From assembly GCF_023228165.1 (NCBI RefSeq), contig NZ_JALOBS010000021.1:33516-97515 (forward strand): a DNA stretch of 64,000 nt, written 5' to 3'. A program made the position numbers and the translations under genes. Origin of the DNA: Methylomonas sp. (GTDB lineage Bacteria; Pseudomonadota; Gammaproteobacteria; Methylococcales; Methylomonadaceae). Below the pieces are notes generated by a model. That model did no database searches. It was not told where the DNA came from and saw nothing but the letters and a program-made list of their open reading frames with translations. This document shows, piece after piece, positions 18,994-28,198 of the stretch. Numbering within the stretch: the stretch's first letter is position 1; each line of letters opens with the position of its first letter.

Positions 18994-20481
18994 ATGGATA
19001 TCAATCTACCGCTAAGCGCCAACATTCAGGCGACTCTGAATAAAGTCGCGGACGGCGGACTCAACTTAAAAATCAACCAAGTTATCGATGCCAAGGTGGT
19101 GGATACGCAGATCATGCTGGATACCCTGACGGTCAAAATGAATAATAAAACCATCAACTTGCAGGCTCAATTACCCATCACGCTACAAGCCGACCAAACC
19201 TTAACACTGCAAGTCGTCAAATTGCTGCCCAGCCCGGAGTTTAAAATTATCGCGGCGCTGTTACCGAACCCAGACACGCCCGACCAGCCGCAAACGCCCA
19301 ACATGCCTTTGTTAAAACTGGTCAATGTCCCGGCCCCCGCCAATCCGCCGCTCAATCAAAACCCGAATCAGCTGTCCCAAGGCCAGCAGCTGCAAGCGAC
19401 TGTCGTCACCGTGTCAGGCGACAAACTGACGTTGCAGTTACAGCCGGCCAACGCCGCGCCAGGCCAACAGCCCTTGCAGTTGACGCTAAACACCAGCCAA
19501 CTGGTGGCAACCAACCAGAATACCTCACTCCCGGATGCGAAACTGAATCCAGCCGCACTGAAACCCGGTATGCAAGTTACCTTACAGCTACTTGATGCCG
19601 GCAACAGCCCTAAATTCTCCCTGACGCCGGCAAGCTCCGCTAACGAACAACCGATTGTGGAAGCATTAAAGCAATTACTGCCTATCCAAAGCTCACCGGC
19701 ACCGTTACTCAACCAACTGCAGCAAGTCATGCCGCATTTACAAGCCGATGCCAGCGTCGCCGAAACCCTGAAACAATTGGCCCGGGAAATTTTGCTCACC
19801 ATACCGAATAAAACTCAGTTGAACGACCCTGGCGAATTAAAGCAGGCGGTCAATCAATCCGGTTTGTTTCTGGAAGCCAAACTGCTTGAATTGTTAGCGG
19901 GTAAATCCGATCTGTCCTTGCAGGACGACTTCAAACTGAAATTGAATAAACTGATTCAGCAGCTGAATCAAGAGTTGGCCAGCCAAGCGCACGATAAAAC
20001 CAGGGGAAATCTGGAATTACTGAAGGACAGCCTACAAAAAGCCCAAGGCGCACTGGCCAAACTGACCCTGGATCAACTCAACTCGCTGCCGAAAGAGGAA
20101 TCGCCCAAACAAGCCTGGAGCCTGGAGCTACCTTTTTATCACGACCAAAACGCCGATAGCGTCAGAATAGAGATAGAACAGGACAAGGCCGGCGGCGGCG
20201 ATAATCAACAGCAGAACTGGGCGGTGAGTATTACCATCACCCCCCCCGGCTTGGCCACCATTCATTGCAAGGTCTCCTGTTACGACGGCTCGGTGAATAC
20301 TCGCTTCTGGAGCGAAGCCGCCGACACGGTGTATAAAATTAACGACCACCTGGACTACCTGAAACAACAATTCGAGAAAAACGGATTAACCGCCGGCTTT
20401 ATGGAAGCCCATCAAGGTCAACCCGCGCAAACCGATGGCAGTAAACCGCTGATCACAAACCTGTTAAACGAAAAAGTTTAA
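18994..20481 (+). CDS. flagellar hook-length control protein FliK-like
   Basis: 495 residues. A long low-complexity middle rich in Gln, Pro, Asn and Leu (about 90-230) precedes a C-terminal Flg_hook domain (about 370-480) with WSLELPFYHDQNADSVRIEI and a YKINDHLDYLKQQFEKNGL helix. FliK proteins act as molecular rulers that stop hook growth and switch the export gate (FlhB) to filament substrates. No flagellar genes adjoin it, so it is either a dispersed flagellar gene or a FliK-domain protein of other use. A conventional ribosome-binding site is missing at ATG 18994; a 15-codon frame just upstream may supply coupling. Confidence 0.8.
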   Translation: MDINLPLSANIQATLNKVADGGLNLKINQVIDAKVVDTQIMLDTLTVKMNNKTINLQAQLPITLQADQTLTLQVVKLLPSPEFKIIAALLPNPDTPDQPQTPNMPLLKLVNVPAPANPPLNQNPNQLSQGQQLQATVVTVSGDKLTLQLQPANAAPGQQPLQLTLNTSQLVATNQNTSLPDAKLNPAALKPGMQVTLQLLDAGNSPKFSLTPASSANEQPIVEALKQLLPIQSSPAPLLNQLQQVMPHLQADASVAETLKQLAREILLTIPNKTQLNDPGELKQAVNQSGLFLEAKLLELLAGKSDLSLQDDFKLKLNKLIQQLNQELASQAHDKTRGNLELLKDSLQKAQGALAKLTLDQLNSLPKEESPKQAWSLELPFYHDQNADSVRIEIEQDKAGGGDNQQQNWAVSITITPPGLATIHCKVSCYDGSVNTRFWSEAADTVYKINDHLDYLKQQFEKNGLTAGFMEAHQGQPAQTDGSKPLITNLLNEKV

Positions 20482-20514
20482 GCGTGGCTGATTCAACATA
20501 CCCTTATTGCTTAA

Positions 20515-21741
20515 CTACCGTTCCGTCTGGGTAAAATGATTCACCACTATCTTACCGCCGGAAATCACCAAGTCCGGGTATTCCAGTAATTTCAAGGATT
20601 GCAAGGGGTCGCCGCTAACGGCGATCAGATCGGCGGGCGCGCCCGGCAATAACGTACCCAGCAAAGGGATATTCAAATAAGCCCCGGCTTTTGCGGTTGC
20701 TGTTTGCAAAACCTCCAACGACGTCATACCCGCCGCTTGTCGCAAATACAGTAATTCCTGTGCATCGATGCCCCAGGGAATATCGGCATGAGCAATTTCG
20801 GCCCCATAATACAATTCAGCCCCCATGGCGGCCAAACGTTCTACATTACTAAAAATACCCGCACATTTTGATAAGGTATCGATGGTAGCGACAACCTTGA
20901 CTTTCTGCTGGACGGCTTGCCGCAACTGTGCATCCGGCAGGGCCGTGCACGGCGCATGCGCCCATTCGTCGATACCGGCATCCAGCGCGATTTGCGTACC
21001 TGTTGTTTCGGCGATATGCGTGCTGACTATACGACCCAACGCATGCGCCTCGTCGACGATCGCCTTAACCATAGACAACGACAACAATGGCCAGTTTTGA
21101 CTTGTGGATGCCGGCTGATGCTGCGACTCCGTATGCAAGTGTTGACCTGCATGGACATGGGTTTTCGACCAAGGCGCACCCGCTTCACCACCCGGCTCCA
21201 ACGCCACCTTGATTACCACGGCACCGCCGGCGACTAAGGCGCGCACGGTTTCCCGCGCCTGGGTTTCGGTTGCTACCGGTATGGCGATGTTATGTTCGCC
21301 CAGGCCGGGAATCGGATAACCGTTAGGCGCGGTTATGATGGGGCCAGAAGTCATCACACGCAGACTACCGTTACCGCCATAGGGCGCATGTAGCGGCCCG
21401 CCAACATCCCGCAATGTGGTGATGCCGTGCCTAAGCACAACTTCGGCCGGCACCTGCCGAAAACTCAAGTGGGCATGTAATTCGATAAAGCCGGGCAACA
21501 CGGTGGCATCGCCCAGTTCGATTCGAGCGAAGCCTCTATGGGTAAAAGCCTCCGGGCTATCGATTTTGACAATCTTGTCATCCGCAACCAGTACCACAGC
21601 GTCGGTACGTATACTGTAGCCATCGAAAACCCTGGCTGCGTGGATAACATAACTGTCGGCGAACGCCGAATAGCTAGATAAGGGTACAGCGGCACAGCAT
21701 AGCCATGTCAAACCATTGAGAAGGCGCAAAGTAAGTTTCAT
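20515..21741 (-). CDS. periplasmic metal-dependent amidohydrolase
   Basis: 408 residues with an N-terminal signal peptide (hydrophobic core LNGLTWLCCAAVPL, cleavage expected near SAFA-D29). Amidohydrolase superfamily: HxH motif LHAHLSF near 89, a likely carbamylated Lys in VVIKVAL near 176, H in STHIAET near 240, H in EWAHAPC near 262 and the DLIAVSGDP C-terminal beta-sandwich. An unusual His-rich insertion (about 192-212, with HVHAGQHLH) separates the metal ligands. Substrate is unknown; relatives include imidazolonepropionase-like and prolidase-like enzymes. It lies downstream of a TonB-dependent receptor gene on the same strand, suggesting that the receptor imports a substrate that this enzyme cleaves in the periplasm. 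Confidence 0.85.
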   Translation of the reverse strand: MKLTLRLLNGLTWLCCAAVPLSSYSAFADSYVIHAARVFDGYSIRTDAVVLVADDKIVKIDSPEAFTHRGFARIELGDATVLPGFIELHAHLSFRQVPAEVVLRHGITTLRDVGGPLHAPYGGNGSLRVMTSGPIITAPNGYPIPGLGEHNIAIPVATETQARETVRALVAGGAVVIKVALEPGGEAGAPWSKTHVHAGQHLHTESQHQPASTSQNWPLLSLSMVKAIVDEAHALGRIVSTHIAETTGTQIALDAGIDEWAHAPCTALPDAQLRQAVQQKVKVVATIDTLSKCAGIFSNVERLAAMGAELYYGAEIAHADIPWGIDAQELLYLRQAAGMTSLEVLQTATAKAGAYLNIPLLGTLLPGAPADLIAVSGDPLQSLKLLEYPDLVISGGKIVVNHFTQTER

Positions 21742-21768
21742 GAGGCTGAATGAATTTTAAAGCGTGAT

Positions 21769-21795
21769 GCGGTATCGACCCAGGATCGATACCGC
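21769..21795. terminator. perfect 10-bp inverted repeat between receptor and amidohydrolase genes
   Basis: GCGGTATCGA (21769-21778) and TCGATACCGC (21786-21795) flank a 7-nt loop. It lies between the TonB receptor stop (21822) and the amidohydrolase start (21741) on the minus strand. No T-run follows in either direction, so it may be a partial terminator, an RNA-stabilising hairpin or a protein operator rather than a classical terminator. Confidence 0.5.
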
Positions 21796-21821
21796 ATACC
21801 CTAACCGACGGCGCAAACGGC

Positions 21822-23786
21822 CTAAAAGCTGGCGGAAATACCGATTTGGCCCCAGCGACCCGGCATCGGATAGCCTTGGCGATAGGAATAATCGCGGCTC
21901 AACAGGTTTTCCGCCGCAATAAACACTTCGCCTTGCTTACCCAATAGCGGGATGGGATAAGCAGCCCTGGCATTCACCACCACAAACGAGGCGACGGTTT
22001 GGGTGTTTGAATCGTTGGCATTGCGGTCGCGGTTGAGGGTGAAAGTCTCCGACTGGTATTGCGCGTCGAAATTCAGCCTGACCTTCTCAATCCGGCCGTT
22101 AAGACCGACCGAGACCATCCGCTCCGGGGTATACGGCAAATTATTGATACTGGGATCAAGCAAGGTCACCCCGGCAAACACGCTCCAGTCTTGCATGATG
22201 TCCTGTTTGAACGAACCTTCGAAACCGCGCATGGCGTATTCGCCCAGACTCAGAAAAGTCGGGGCGCCGGGAAAAAATCGGAACACATAGCGATTTTTCA
22301 CCCTATCGTTAAAAAAGCTCAAATCGATTTGCGTGCCGTCGAAAGGGGTAAATTTGCCGCCGAACTCCGCATGCTGCACCTCTTCGGCACGCAGATCCCG
22401 CCAGGTATCGCCGAGCGGGACGATATATTTCGCCAAGGTTGGCACTTCCAAACCGGGAAAATGAATGCCGCGCGAGAAATTGGCAAACAGGGTTACCCGA
22501 TCCGACGCCAAGGAAATACCGGCATGCGGCGACGACTCCGAATCGAACCGGCTATGGTCGTAATAACGTACACCCGCCGAAGGCACCAAGGCCCAATCTT
22601 GACTAAGCTGAAAAGTCTGATTCAGCGCCACGAACGGCGAGGTCAGACGAAAGGTGGGCGTATCGTAGCTAAAACTGTTGGCCGGCGCGCTATGGTTAAC
22701 ATCGCTGATGCCGCCGGAAGTCCAGTCGCTATCCACCCCACCGATCAGCTCGCCGCCCCGCCAGGGCGCGAGGGTTTCTTTCCAGCGCAGGCCGTACATA
22801 TCGAAATCCGACAAGGTATCCACGGTAGGATTGCCGCGTCCCGGGTCCTGATACGCCAACCAGTCGCCCCTGCCGGTGTTCATATACAACTTCAAATCGC
22901 CGTGAACGCTAGCGTGTTGATGCGACAAATCCATCGACACCAGACCCGCCTCGGTGTTGTAGCGCGGGTCTGTCGGCTGGGCCAGTTGGATATTACCGGG
23001 ATCGCCCGCCTGGCTATTCACATACAAAAAATGCGAACCGATTTTCCAATTTTGATTGAGGCGGTAGCCGACACTGCCCATCACATTTTTCAGCTCGCCA
23101 TCGGCATTATGCCGATGGCCGTTAGAGGTCGAATAACCTTGCGCCAACGAGAAATCCAGATCGCCTTGCTTGCCGGTAATATCGGCCTGTTCGATGAAGG
23201 TGCCGAAATAGCCGCCGGAAAAACGTCCGTGCCCGTGTATGCCGTCTTGCACCACCTGCTTGGTTTCCAGATTGATAGAGGCAAAATTATTGCCGTTCAA
23301 ATAAGGTTGCGGACTCTTGTACACCGTAATCGACTGCATACCGTTTACGGGCAGAAAATCCAATAACGGGTGTCCCCAAACCCCCATCAGCAAGGGAATA
23401 CCGTCGATATAGGTATTGATTTCGCTGCCCGGCCTGCTATTGCCCATGCCACGGATAAACACCCCGCCGCCTTCATTACCGCCGAAGGCACCGACCGGAT
23501 TAAAGCGGGAAATCTGCACGCCCGGTGTGCGGCGTAAAGCCGAGGCCAAATCGACGGCATTTTGATCGCGGATCTGCTCATCGCTGACTACCGCGGAAAT
23601 ATCGGAAAACGCGTCCAGTTTGTTTTCGTCAATAATCGGATTGGCAATCACTTCAGTTCCTTGCAGTTCGACCGGGTTTTCCTCCGCCAGGGCCGGCACC
23701 AACGAATTGAGCGATAACAGGCAAACCAATAAAGGCTTGCCCCAAGACAGTATCTCAAGAGACTGATAGGTATTTCTTCCGCGCAT
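21822..23786 (-). CDS. TonB-dependent outer-membrane receptor
   Basis: 654 residues with a signal peptide ending near ALAEE (about 36). A plug domain follows (about 55-165; LASALRRTPGVQISRF, GVFIRGMGNSRPG), then a 22-strand barrel ending in aromatic GQIGISASF, as required for Omp85 insertion. Such receptors import scarce ligands (siderophores, metal complexes, cobalamin, sugars) using TonB energy. The ligand cannot be told from sequence. Neighbours are a periplasmic amidohydrolase downstream and a divergent AraC-type regulator, an arrangement common for regulated uptake of a specific compound. A long frame exists on the opposite strand but is a shadow. Confidence 0.93.
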   Translation of the reverse strand: MRGRNTYQSLEILSWGKPLLVCLLSLNSLVPALAEENPVELQGTEVIANPIIDENKLDAFSDISAVVSDEQIRDQNAVDLASALRRTPGVQISRFNPVGAFGGNEGGGVFIRGMGNSRPGSEINTYIDGIPLLMGVWGHPLLDFLPVNGMQSITVYKSPQPYLNGNNFASINLETKQVVQDGIHGHGRFSGGYFGTFIEQADITGKQGDLDFSLAQGYSTSNGHRHNADGELKNVMGSVGYRLNQNWKIGSHFLYVNSQAGDPGNIQLAQPTDPRYNTEAGLVSMDLSHQHASVHGDLKLYMNTGRGDWLAYQDPGRGNPTVDTLSDFDMYGLRWKETLAPWRGGELIGGVDSDWTSGGISDVNHSAPANSFSYDTPTFRLTSPFVALNQTFQLSQDWALVPSAGVRYYDHSRFDSESSPHAGISLASDRVTLFANFSRGIHFPGLEVPTLAKYIVPLGDTWRDLRAEEVQHAEFGGKFTPFDGTQIDLSFFNDRVKNRYVFRFFPGAPTFLSLGEYAMRGFEGSFKQDIMQDWSVFAGVTLLDPSINNLPYTPERMVSVGLNGRIEKVRLNFDAQYQSETFTLNRDRNANDSNTQTVASFVVVNARAAYPIPLLGKQGEVFIAAENLLSRDYSYRQGYPMPGRWGQIGISASF

Positions 23787-24129
23787 ACTTTTTCCGTTTT
23801 AACAATGTGATCAACACTACCGACAATCCTGCCGGCAGCCGTTCGCTCGGCTTTGATTGTGCTTAGCGAGGCGCTTAACATCGACAGCCGATATTGCGGA
23901 CCACTATAAGCAATTGCCGCCGCGGCTTTTTATGACAAACGGAGTCTTTGTTATGGCAAAAGGATAATTTGAAGAAAAATTGGGGATTTCAGGCGTTATC
24001 CGCGACAAAATAAGCGATATAACATAGCTTAATGCCATGGCCCGCCGCGATGGCGCATTCCGGGCCTATCCCTAATCGGGACTGTTTATTGCTTAGATAT
24101 CGCCTGCAAATGCAAGCAAAGGTAATAAG
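23787..24129. promoter_or_regulatory. divergent intergenic region between TonB receptor and AraC regulator
   Basis: 343 nt without a convincing gene, where promoters for both divergent genes must lie. It contains TATAAG, a GC-rich GCCGCCGCGGC hairpin-like stretch and ACGGAGTCTTTGTTATG (23938-23955), almost identical to a sequence ahead of the FliK-type gene. The ATG in this motif opens only a four-codon frame. I see no clear direct repeats that could be assigned as AraC operators. Confidence 0.4.
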
Positions 24130-25089
24130 ATGCAAATCAATTCCTCTAGTCTTTGGCGAATCGACCCTGCTGACGCTCAATGGCAAGCCGCTTCGGAACC
24201 CAACGGCCTGATTCAAGCCCTTCCTGACAGCATTGGTTTTTGCCAATCGAAAATGTTTAAACTGGATGCGGATTTAAACTACATAGAAACACGCTACAAC
24301 CCCAAGCGCCATATCGCCATTTGCAGCCGAATGCCTCCACAAGCGCCCCGCATGGTGTTAACCCTGGGTTTATCGGGCGGTTCCCGTTTTGAGAACAGGC
24401 AAGGTAATTTGATCAACTTCAAATCCGGTTACAGCACTATTACCACGTTCAATGCCAGTGAAGGCAGCCGTCAATACCAGGGCGATCAGGTCGTGACCCA
24501 GCTGCGGTTTTCAATGACGCAAGCCTGGCTGGAACAATATTTCGGCGAGGGCGCTTTTACGGCCTGCTTTAAACAAAATGCCCTGCAGCTGGTCAGCCAG
24601 CGCCCCAGTGCGGCCGCCACCTTACTAGCAGCGCGCGGCTTGCTGCAAAATTCGCTACCCGCCAATGCCCAGCCATTATTCCGGCAGGGCCAGACCATGG
24701 CGATTGTGGCAAACGAATTAGGCTGTTTACTCAGCGCTACTGAAGTGCAATCCACACGCCTTTCAGCCCAGGAAAAACGGTTCGCCGAGCTGGCCCGAGA
24801 CATTTTGTGCACGGAATATAAAAATCCGCCTAGCGTGGCCGAACTCAGCAAACGGGTAGGCACCAATCCGTTCAAACTTAAACAGTTATTCCACCGCCAT
24901 TTCAACAGCACGCCCTACGGTCTGTTACTGGAGATCAGAATGGAAAATGCCTACCGTTTATTGACTAGCCAACATTACCCGGTCGGTATGGCGGCCGAAG
25001 CCGTGGGTTACCAATACCCCGGCAATTTTAGCGCGGCATTTACCAAGTATTTTGGCTTTCCCCCCAAACAGCTGTCCCGCCGAAGCTAA
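24130..25089 (+). CDS. AraC-family transcriptional regulator (PchR-like)
   Basis: 319 residues. The N-terminal ~210 residues form a ligand-sensing region similar in layout to PchR-type regulators of siderophore uptake. The C-terminal ~100 residues are the AraC DNA-binding domain with two helix-turn-helix motifs: PSVAELSKRVGTNPFKLKQL and the second in VGMAAEAVGYQYPGNFSAAF, followed by YFGFPPKQL. It probably activates the divergent TonB receptor and amidohydrolase genes when the imported ligand is present. The family is firm; the ligand is unknown. Confidence 0.88.
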   Translation: MQINSSSLWRIDPADAQWQAASEPNGLIQALPDSIGFCQSKMFKLDADLNYIETRYNPKRHIAICSRMPPQAPRMVLTLGLSGGSRFENRQGNLINFKSGYSTITTFNASEGSRQYQGDQVVTQLRFSMTQAWLEQYFGEGAFTACFKQNALQLVSQRPSAAATLLAARGLLQNSLPANAQPLFRQGQTMAIVANELGCLLSATEVQSTRLSAQEKRFAELARDILCTEYKNPPSVAELSKRVGTNPFKLKQLFHRHFNSTPYGLLLEIRMENAYRLLTSQHYPVGMAAEAVGYQYPGNFSAAFTKYFGFPPKQLSRRS

Positions 25090-25259
25090 GCAGCGCTGCC
25101 GACAGGCGCAGCAGTCAGCATTAAGCGCGTTAATCTTGTTACAATACCGGCCACGATTTGCTGTTCCGGCGGTTCAATCAATAGCCTTTATTAAACACCT
25201 TGGCCTACGCCAGCAAAAACATCTGACTACCCCTTTAACGTTATAGATCAGGACCGTGT

Positions 25260-25871
25260 ATGGACACCCAACTTGCCATTCAATTGCGCCGCGCCGTCAA
25301 GCAATTCGACCCGGAACATCGTCTGAGCGAACCAGAAGTCGAATCGCTCATCTCGTTAGCCATGTTATCCCCAACCGCTTTCAACATTCAGCATTGGCGT
25401 TTCGTGCTGGTCCGCGACCCCGAGCTACGCCAGCAAATTCGCCAAGTGGCCTGGAACCAGGCCCAAGTCACCGACGCGTCGTTATTGGTAATCCTCTGCG
25501 CCGATCTGAAGGCCTGGCAAAAACAACCGGAGCGCTACTGGCGCAATGCGCCGCAAGCCGCTCAAGATTTTTTACTGCCGGCCATTCGTGATTATTATCA
25601 CCACAAACCGCAGGTCGAGCGCGACGAAGCCATGCGCTCCTGCGGCATCGCCGCCCAAACCTTGATGTTGAGCGCCAAAGCCATGGGTTATGACACCTGC
25701 CCGATGGACGGCTTTGATTTTGCGGCAGTCGGCAAGTTGATTCGTTTGCCTGCTGATCACGTCATCAGCATGTTCGTCGCCATCGGCAAAGCCCTGCAAC
25801 CTGCCCAACCGCGCGGCGGTCAATTAGCTATGCAGGAAGTTGTGTTCACAGACCGCTTCGATTCACTTTAA
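25260..25871 (+). CDS. nitroreductase-family FMN oxidoreductase
   Basis: 203 residues of the nitroreductase fold (NfsB/FRase type): N-terminal AVKQFDPEHRLSEPEVESLI, where the Arg/Lys phosphate contacts of FMN are expected, LSPTAFNIQHWRFVLVRD near 38 and a SAKAMGYDTCPMDGFD segment near 137. These are homodimeric FMN enzymes that reduce nitro compounds, quinones or flavins with NAD(P)H. The physiological substrate is not deducible. It is followed by fbp 15 nt downstream on the same strand, so the two are likely co-transcribed. Confidence 0.88.
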   Translation: MDTQLAIQLRRAVKQFDPEHRLSEPEVESLISLAMLSPTAFNIQHWRFVLVRDPELRQQIRQVAWNQAQVTDASLLVILCADLKAWQKQPERYWRNAPQAAQDFLLPAIRDYYHHKPQVERDEAMRSCGIAAQTLMLSAKAMGYDTCPMDGFDFAAVGKLIRLPADHVISMFVAIGKALQPAQPRGGQLAMQEVVFTDRFDSL

Positions 25872-25886
25872 CTCAACCAATTCGCC

Positions 25887-26921
25887 ATGACTCAAACCCC
25901 GAAAAGTCCTACCGAACAAGTCACCCTGACCCAATTCATTATCGAGCAACAACGCGGCCTGCCGGATGCATCCGGCACCTTTACCCTGTTGCTGAACAAC
26001 ATTGTCACCGCCTGTAAACAGATTTCCCACCGCGTCAACCGCGGCGCCCTGATTGGCGTACTCGGCAGCGCCGGTTCCGAAAACGTACAGGGAGAGGTGC
26101 AGAAAAAACTGGATATCATCACCAACGACATCATGGTTAAAGCCCTGGATTGGGGCGGGCATTTGGGCGGCATGGCCTCGGAAGAAATCGACGACCCGAT
26201 CAAAATTCCCAAGCAATATCCCAAAGGTAAATATCTGGTGTTGTTCGACCCATTGGACGGCTCGTCCAATATCGACATCAACCTGACCGTCGGCACCATC
26301 TTTTCGGTGTTGCGTTGCCGAGAGGGCGTGGAACCGGAAACCGAGGATTTTCTGCGCAAAGGCAGCGAACAGGTCTGCGCCGGCTTTGTTACATACGGTC
26401 CTTCCACCATGCTGGTATTGACCACCGGCAATGGTGTCAACGGTTTTACCCTGGACCAGGACATCGGCGAGTTTATTCTGACTCACCACAATATGCGTAT
26501 CCCCGAGGAAACCGGCGAATTTGCCATCAACATGTCCAACCAGCGTTTCTGGGAACCGCCCGTGAAACGTTATATCGACGAATGTATCGCCGGCCAGGAA
26601 GGCCCGCGCGGCAAAAATTTCAATATGCGCTGGGTGGCATCCCTGGTGGCTGATGTATACCGTATTTTGAATCGCGGCGGCGTGTTTTTATACCCCTACG
26701 ACTTACGCGATCCCGACAGGCCGGGCAAACTGCGCCTGATGTACGAAGCCAACCCCATGGCCTTTATTATCGAGCAAGCCGGAGGCCTTTGCAGCACGGG
26801 TGTTGAACGGATTATGGACATCAAACCGCACGATATTCACCAACGGGTGCCGTTAATCTTTGGCTCTAAGAGCGAAGTCGAGCGCCTGATCAGCTATTAT
26901 CAACAACCAACAAACAACTAG
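25887..26921 (+). CDS. fbp: fructose-1,6-bisphosphatase class I
   Basis: 344-residue class I FBPase, converting fructose 1,6-bisphosphate to fructose 6-phosphate in gluconeogenesis and, in methylotrophs, in sugar-phosphate recycling. The metal-binding motif [15 protein letters not shown] lies near residues 113-127, and the sugar-phosphate contact [10 protein letters not shown] near 262. The protein is full length. The start of the next gene, an FNR-type regulator, is only 3 nt after the stop, an unusual and tight pairing. Confidence 0.97.
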   Translation: MTQTPKSPTEQVTLTQFIIEQQRGLPDASGTFTLLLNNIVTACKQISHRVNRGALIGVLGSAGSENVQGEVQKKLDIITNDIMVKALDWGGHLGGMASEEIDDPIKIPKQYPKGKYLVLFDPLDGSSNIDINLTVGTIFSVLRCREGVEPETEDFLRKGSEQVCAGFVTYGPSTMLVLTTGNGVNGFTLDQDIGEFILTHHNMRIPEETGEFAINMSNQRFWEPPVKRYIDECIAGQEGPRGKNFNMRWVASLVADVYRILNRGGVFLYPYDLRDPDRPGKLRLMYEANPMAFIIEQAGGLCSTGVERIMDIKPHDIHQRVPLIFGSKSEVERLISYYQQPTNN

Positions 26922-26924
26922 AAC

Positions 26925-27629
26925 GTGACCCTAACCCAAGTTAGCTGCATCAATTGCAGTTTAGACAATATTTGCCTGCCACGCGGCTTGTCGCAAACCG
27001 AAATCGACAACATCAGCCAAGTAGTAAAAGCCAGAAAAACCCTGCAGCGCGGCGATTTCATTTATCGCGAAGGCGATAACTTTAAAGGTATCCTGGCCAT
27101 CAAATCCGGCAGCGCCAAGCTGGTTGCTAACGATAACCACGGCAACGAGCATATTCTGAATATCCTGCTGCCCGGCGAATTGCTGGGCTTTGACGGTTTG
27201 TCGGACGAAAAACACGGCTGCGCGGCCATTGCCCTGGAAACCATGACCTTCTGCATACTGCCGGCCGCCAACATGGAGCAACTGTTTCAAAACCTGCCCA
27301 GCCTGACCCGGGAGCTATTCCGGCATTCCGGCGAAAAAATGTTGGTGGATAAAAATCAGCTGGTGCTAAGCAAGCGCCCCGCCGAAGAACGTCTGGCCTA
27401 TTTTCTGATCAGTTTGTCGGAACGTTTGAAACGGAGAGGCTTTTCCTCATCCGAGTTCAAACTGTCACTCACCCGGCAGGAAATCGGCAATCATTTAGGT
27501 CTGGCCTTGGAAACCGTCAGCCGCTTGCTGAAAAAATTCCAGGATGATGGTCTGATTGTGGTGCAAAACCGCTTTATCCAAATCAAAAAACCGCACTCAT
27601 TAAAAAACTTGCTGGAGCCGTCGAATTAA
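26925..27629 (+). CDS. FNR/ANR-type oxygen-sensing transcription regulator
   Basis: 234 residues, start GTG 26925. It carries the four cysteines of an oxygen-labile 4Fe-4S FNR protein: C8, C11 and C17 (C-x2-C-x5-C, as E. coli C20/C23/C29) and C110 (equivalent to C122 in the LETMTFC segment). The cyclic-nucleotide-like beta-roll (about 30-120) is followed by a dimer helix and a Crp-type helix-turn-helix with LETVSRLLKKF, the E-x2-SR recognition pattern expected to read TTGAT half sites. It should switch genes under oxygen limitation. Co-transcription with fbp is implied by the 3-nt gap. Symbol (fnr, anr or etrA) is not decidable from sequence. Confidence 0.93.
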   Translation: MTLTQVSCINCSLDNICLPRGLSQTEIDNISQVVKARKTLQRGDFIYREGDNFKGILAIKSGSAKLVANDNHGNEHILNILLPGELLGFDGLSDEKHGCAAIALETMTFCILPAANMEQLFQNLPSLTRELFRHSGEKMLVDKNQLVLSKRPAEERLAYFLISLSERLKRRGFSSSEFKLSLTRQEIGNHLGLALETVSRLLKKFQDDGLIVVQNRFIQIKKPHSLKNLLEPSN

Positions 27630-27665
27630 CCCTTGCAAGCACACCTTTTGCTTGTCAAATTTCGG

Positions 27666-27715
27666 CACTTCAATTCCCTCTCCTGCCGGAGAGGGTTAGG
27701 GTGAGGAGACTTTAA
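27666..27715. repeat. short GC-rich palindromic repeat
   Basis: CCCTCTCC-tgcc-GGAGAGGG followed by TTAGGGTGAGGAG. It belongs to the widespread intergenic type of 'CCCTCTCC...GGAGAGGGTTAGGGTGAGG' repeats. A related CACCCTCACCC...GGCGAGGG stretch is at 13090-13112. It may double as a terminator for the FNR-type gene. Confidence 0.5.
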
Positions 27716-27814
27716 TCAGGTCGGAATCAATAGGGGTAGTTAAGAGGCCGGCCTGCGATGCACCCAGCCCTACCCTCAACAAACAGTCTCGCCAATATAG
27801 CCACGCATAATTTG

Positions 27815-28198
27815 TCAGGCTGTCGGCCGATTTCTGACTTTTTTGACCAAAAAAACAAACAGAATAAATGCCGAGCAAGAACCGACCAAGACGATTTGTT
27901 CAACCTGTTTTGGCGGCATCACGACAATAAAGCCCTGCCCTTTGATCAAAGCAGAAAAACTCGACACGCAAAACGGCATGGCAAACAACCTAAAAACCTG
28001 CCATTTATCGCTACGGTGACCCTGTTGGGTAGAGACACTCAATAGCAAAGCAACACCCACAAAAAGGCTTAAAGCTAGCGAGTTCAGCCAAATTCGAAGC
28101 GCCGCATCGAAGTAGTAACAGACAATGACGAGATACCAAATAAGGTAACACCAAAGGGCTGTTTTCCCTTTTGATAAATTAGCAAAGTAATCCAGCAT
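27815..28198 (-). CDS. hypothetical membrane protein
   Basis: 127 residues with four hydrophobic segments (about 16-32, 37-55, 69-85 and 100-118) and a basic C terminus (KKVRNRPTA). I do not recognise the family. It is alone on the minus strand between the FNR-type gene and the defence island. The protein-like distribution of membrane segments and charged loops supports a real gene. Confidence 0.6.
   Translation of the reverse strand: MLDYFANLSKGKTALWCYLIWYLVIVCYYFDAALRIWLNSLALSLFVGVALLLSVSTQQGHRSDKWQVFRLFAMPFCVSSFSALIKGQGFIVVMPPKQVEQIVLVGSCSAFILFVFLVKKVRNRPTA

Noticed and set aside
22059..23366. 435-codon plus-strand open frame opposite the TonB receptor gene
   Set aside because: The minus strand in this interval encodes a clear TonB-dependent receptor with plug and barrel motifs; the plus frame has basic, low-similarity composition typical of an antisense shadow.
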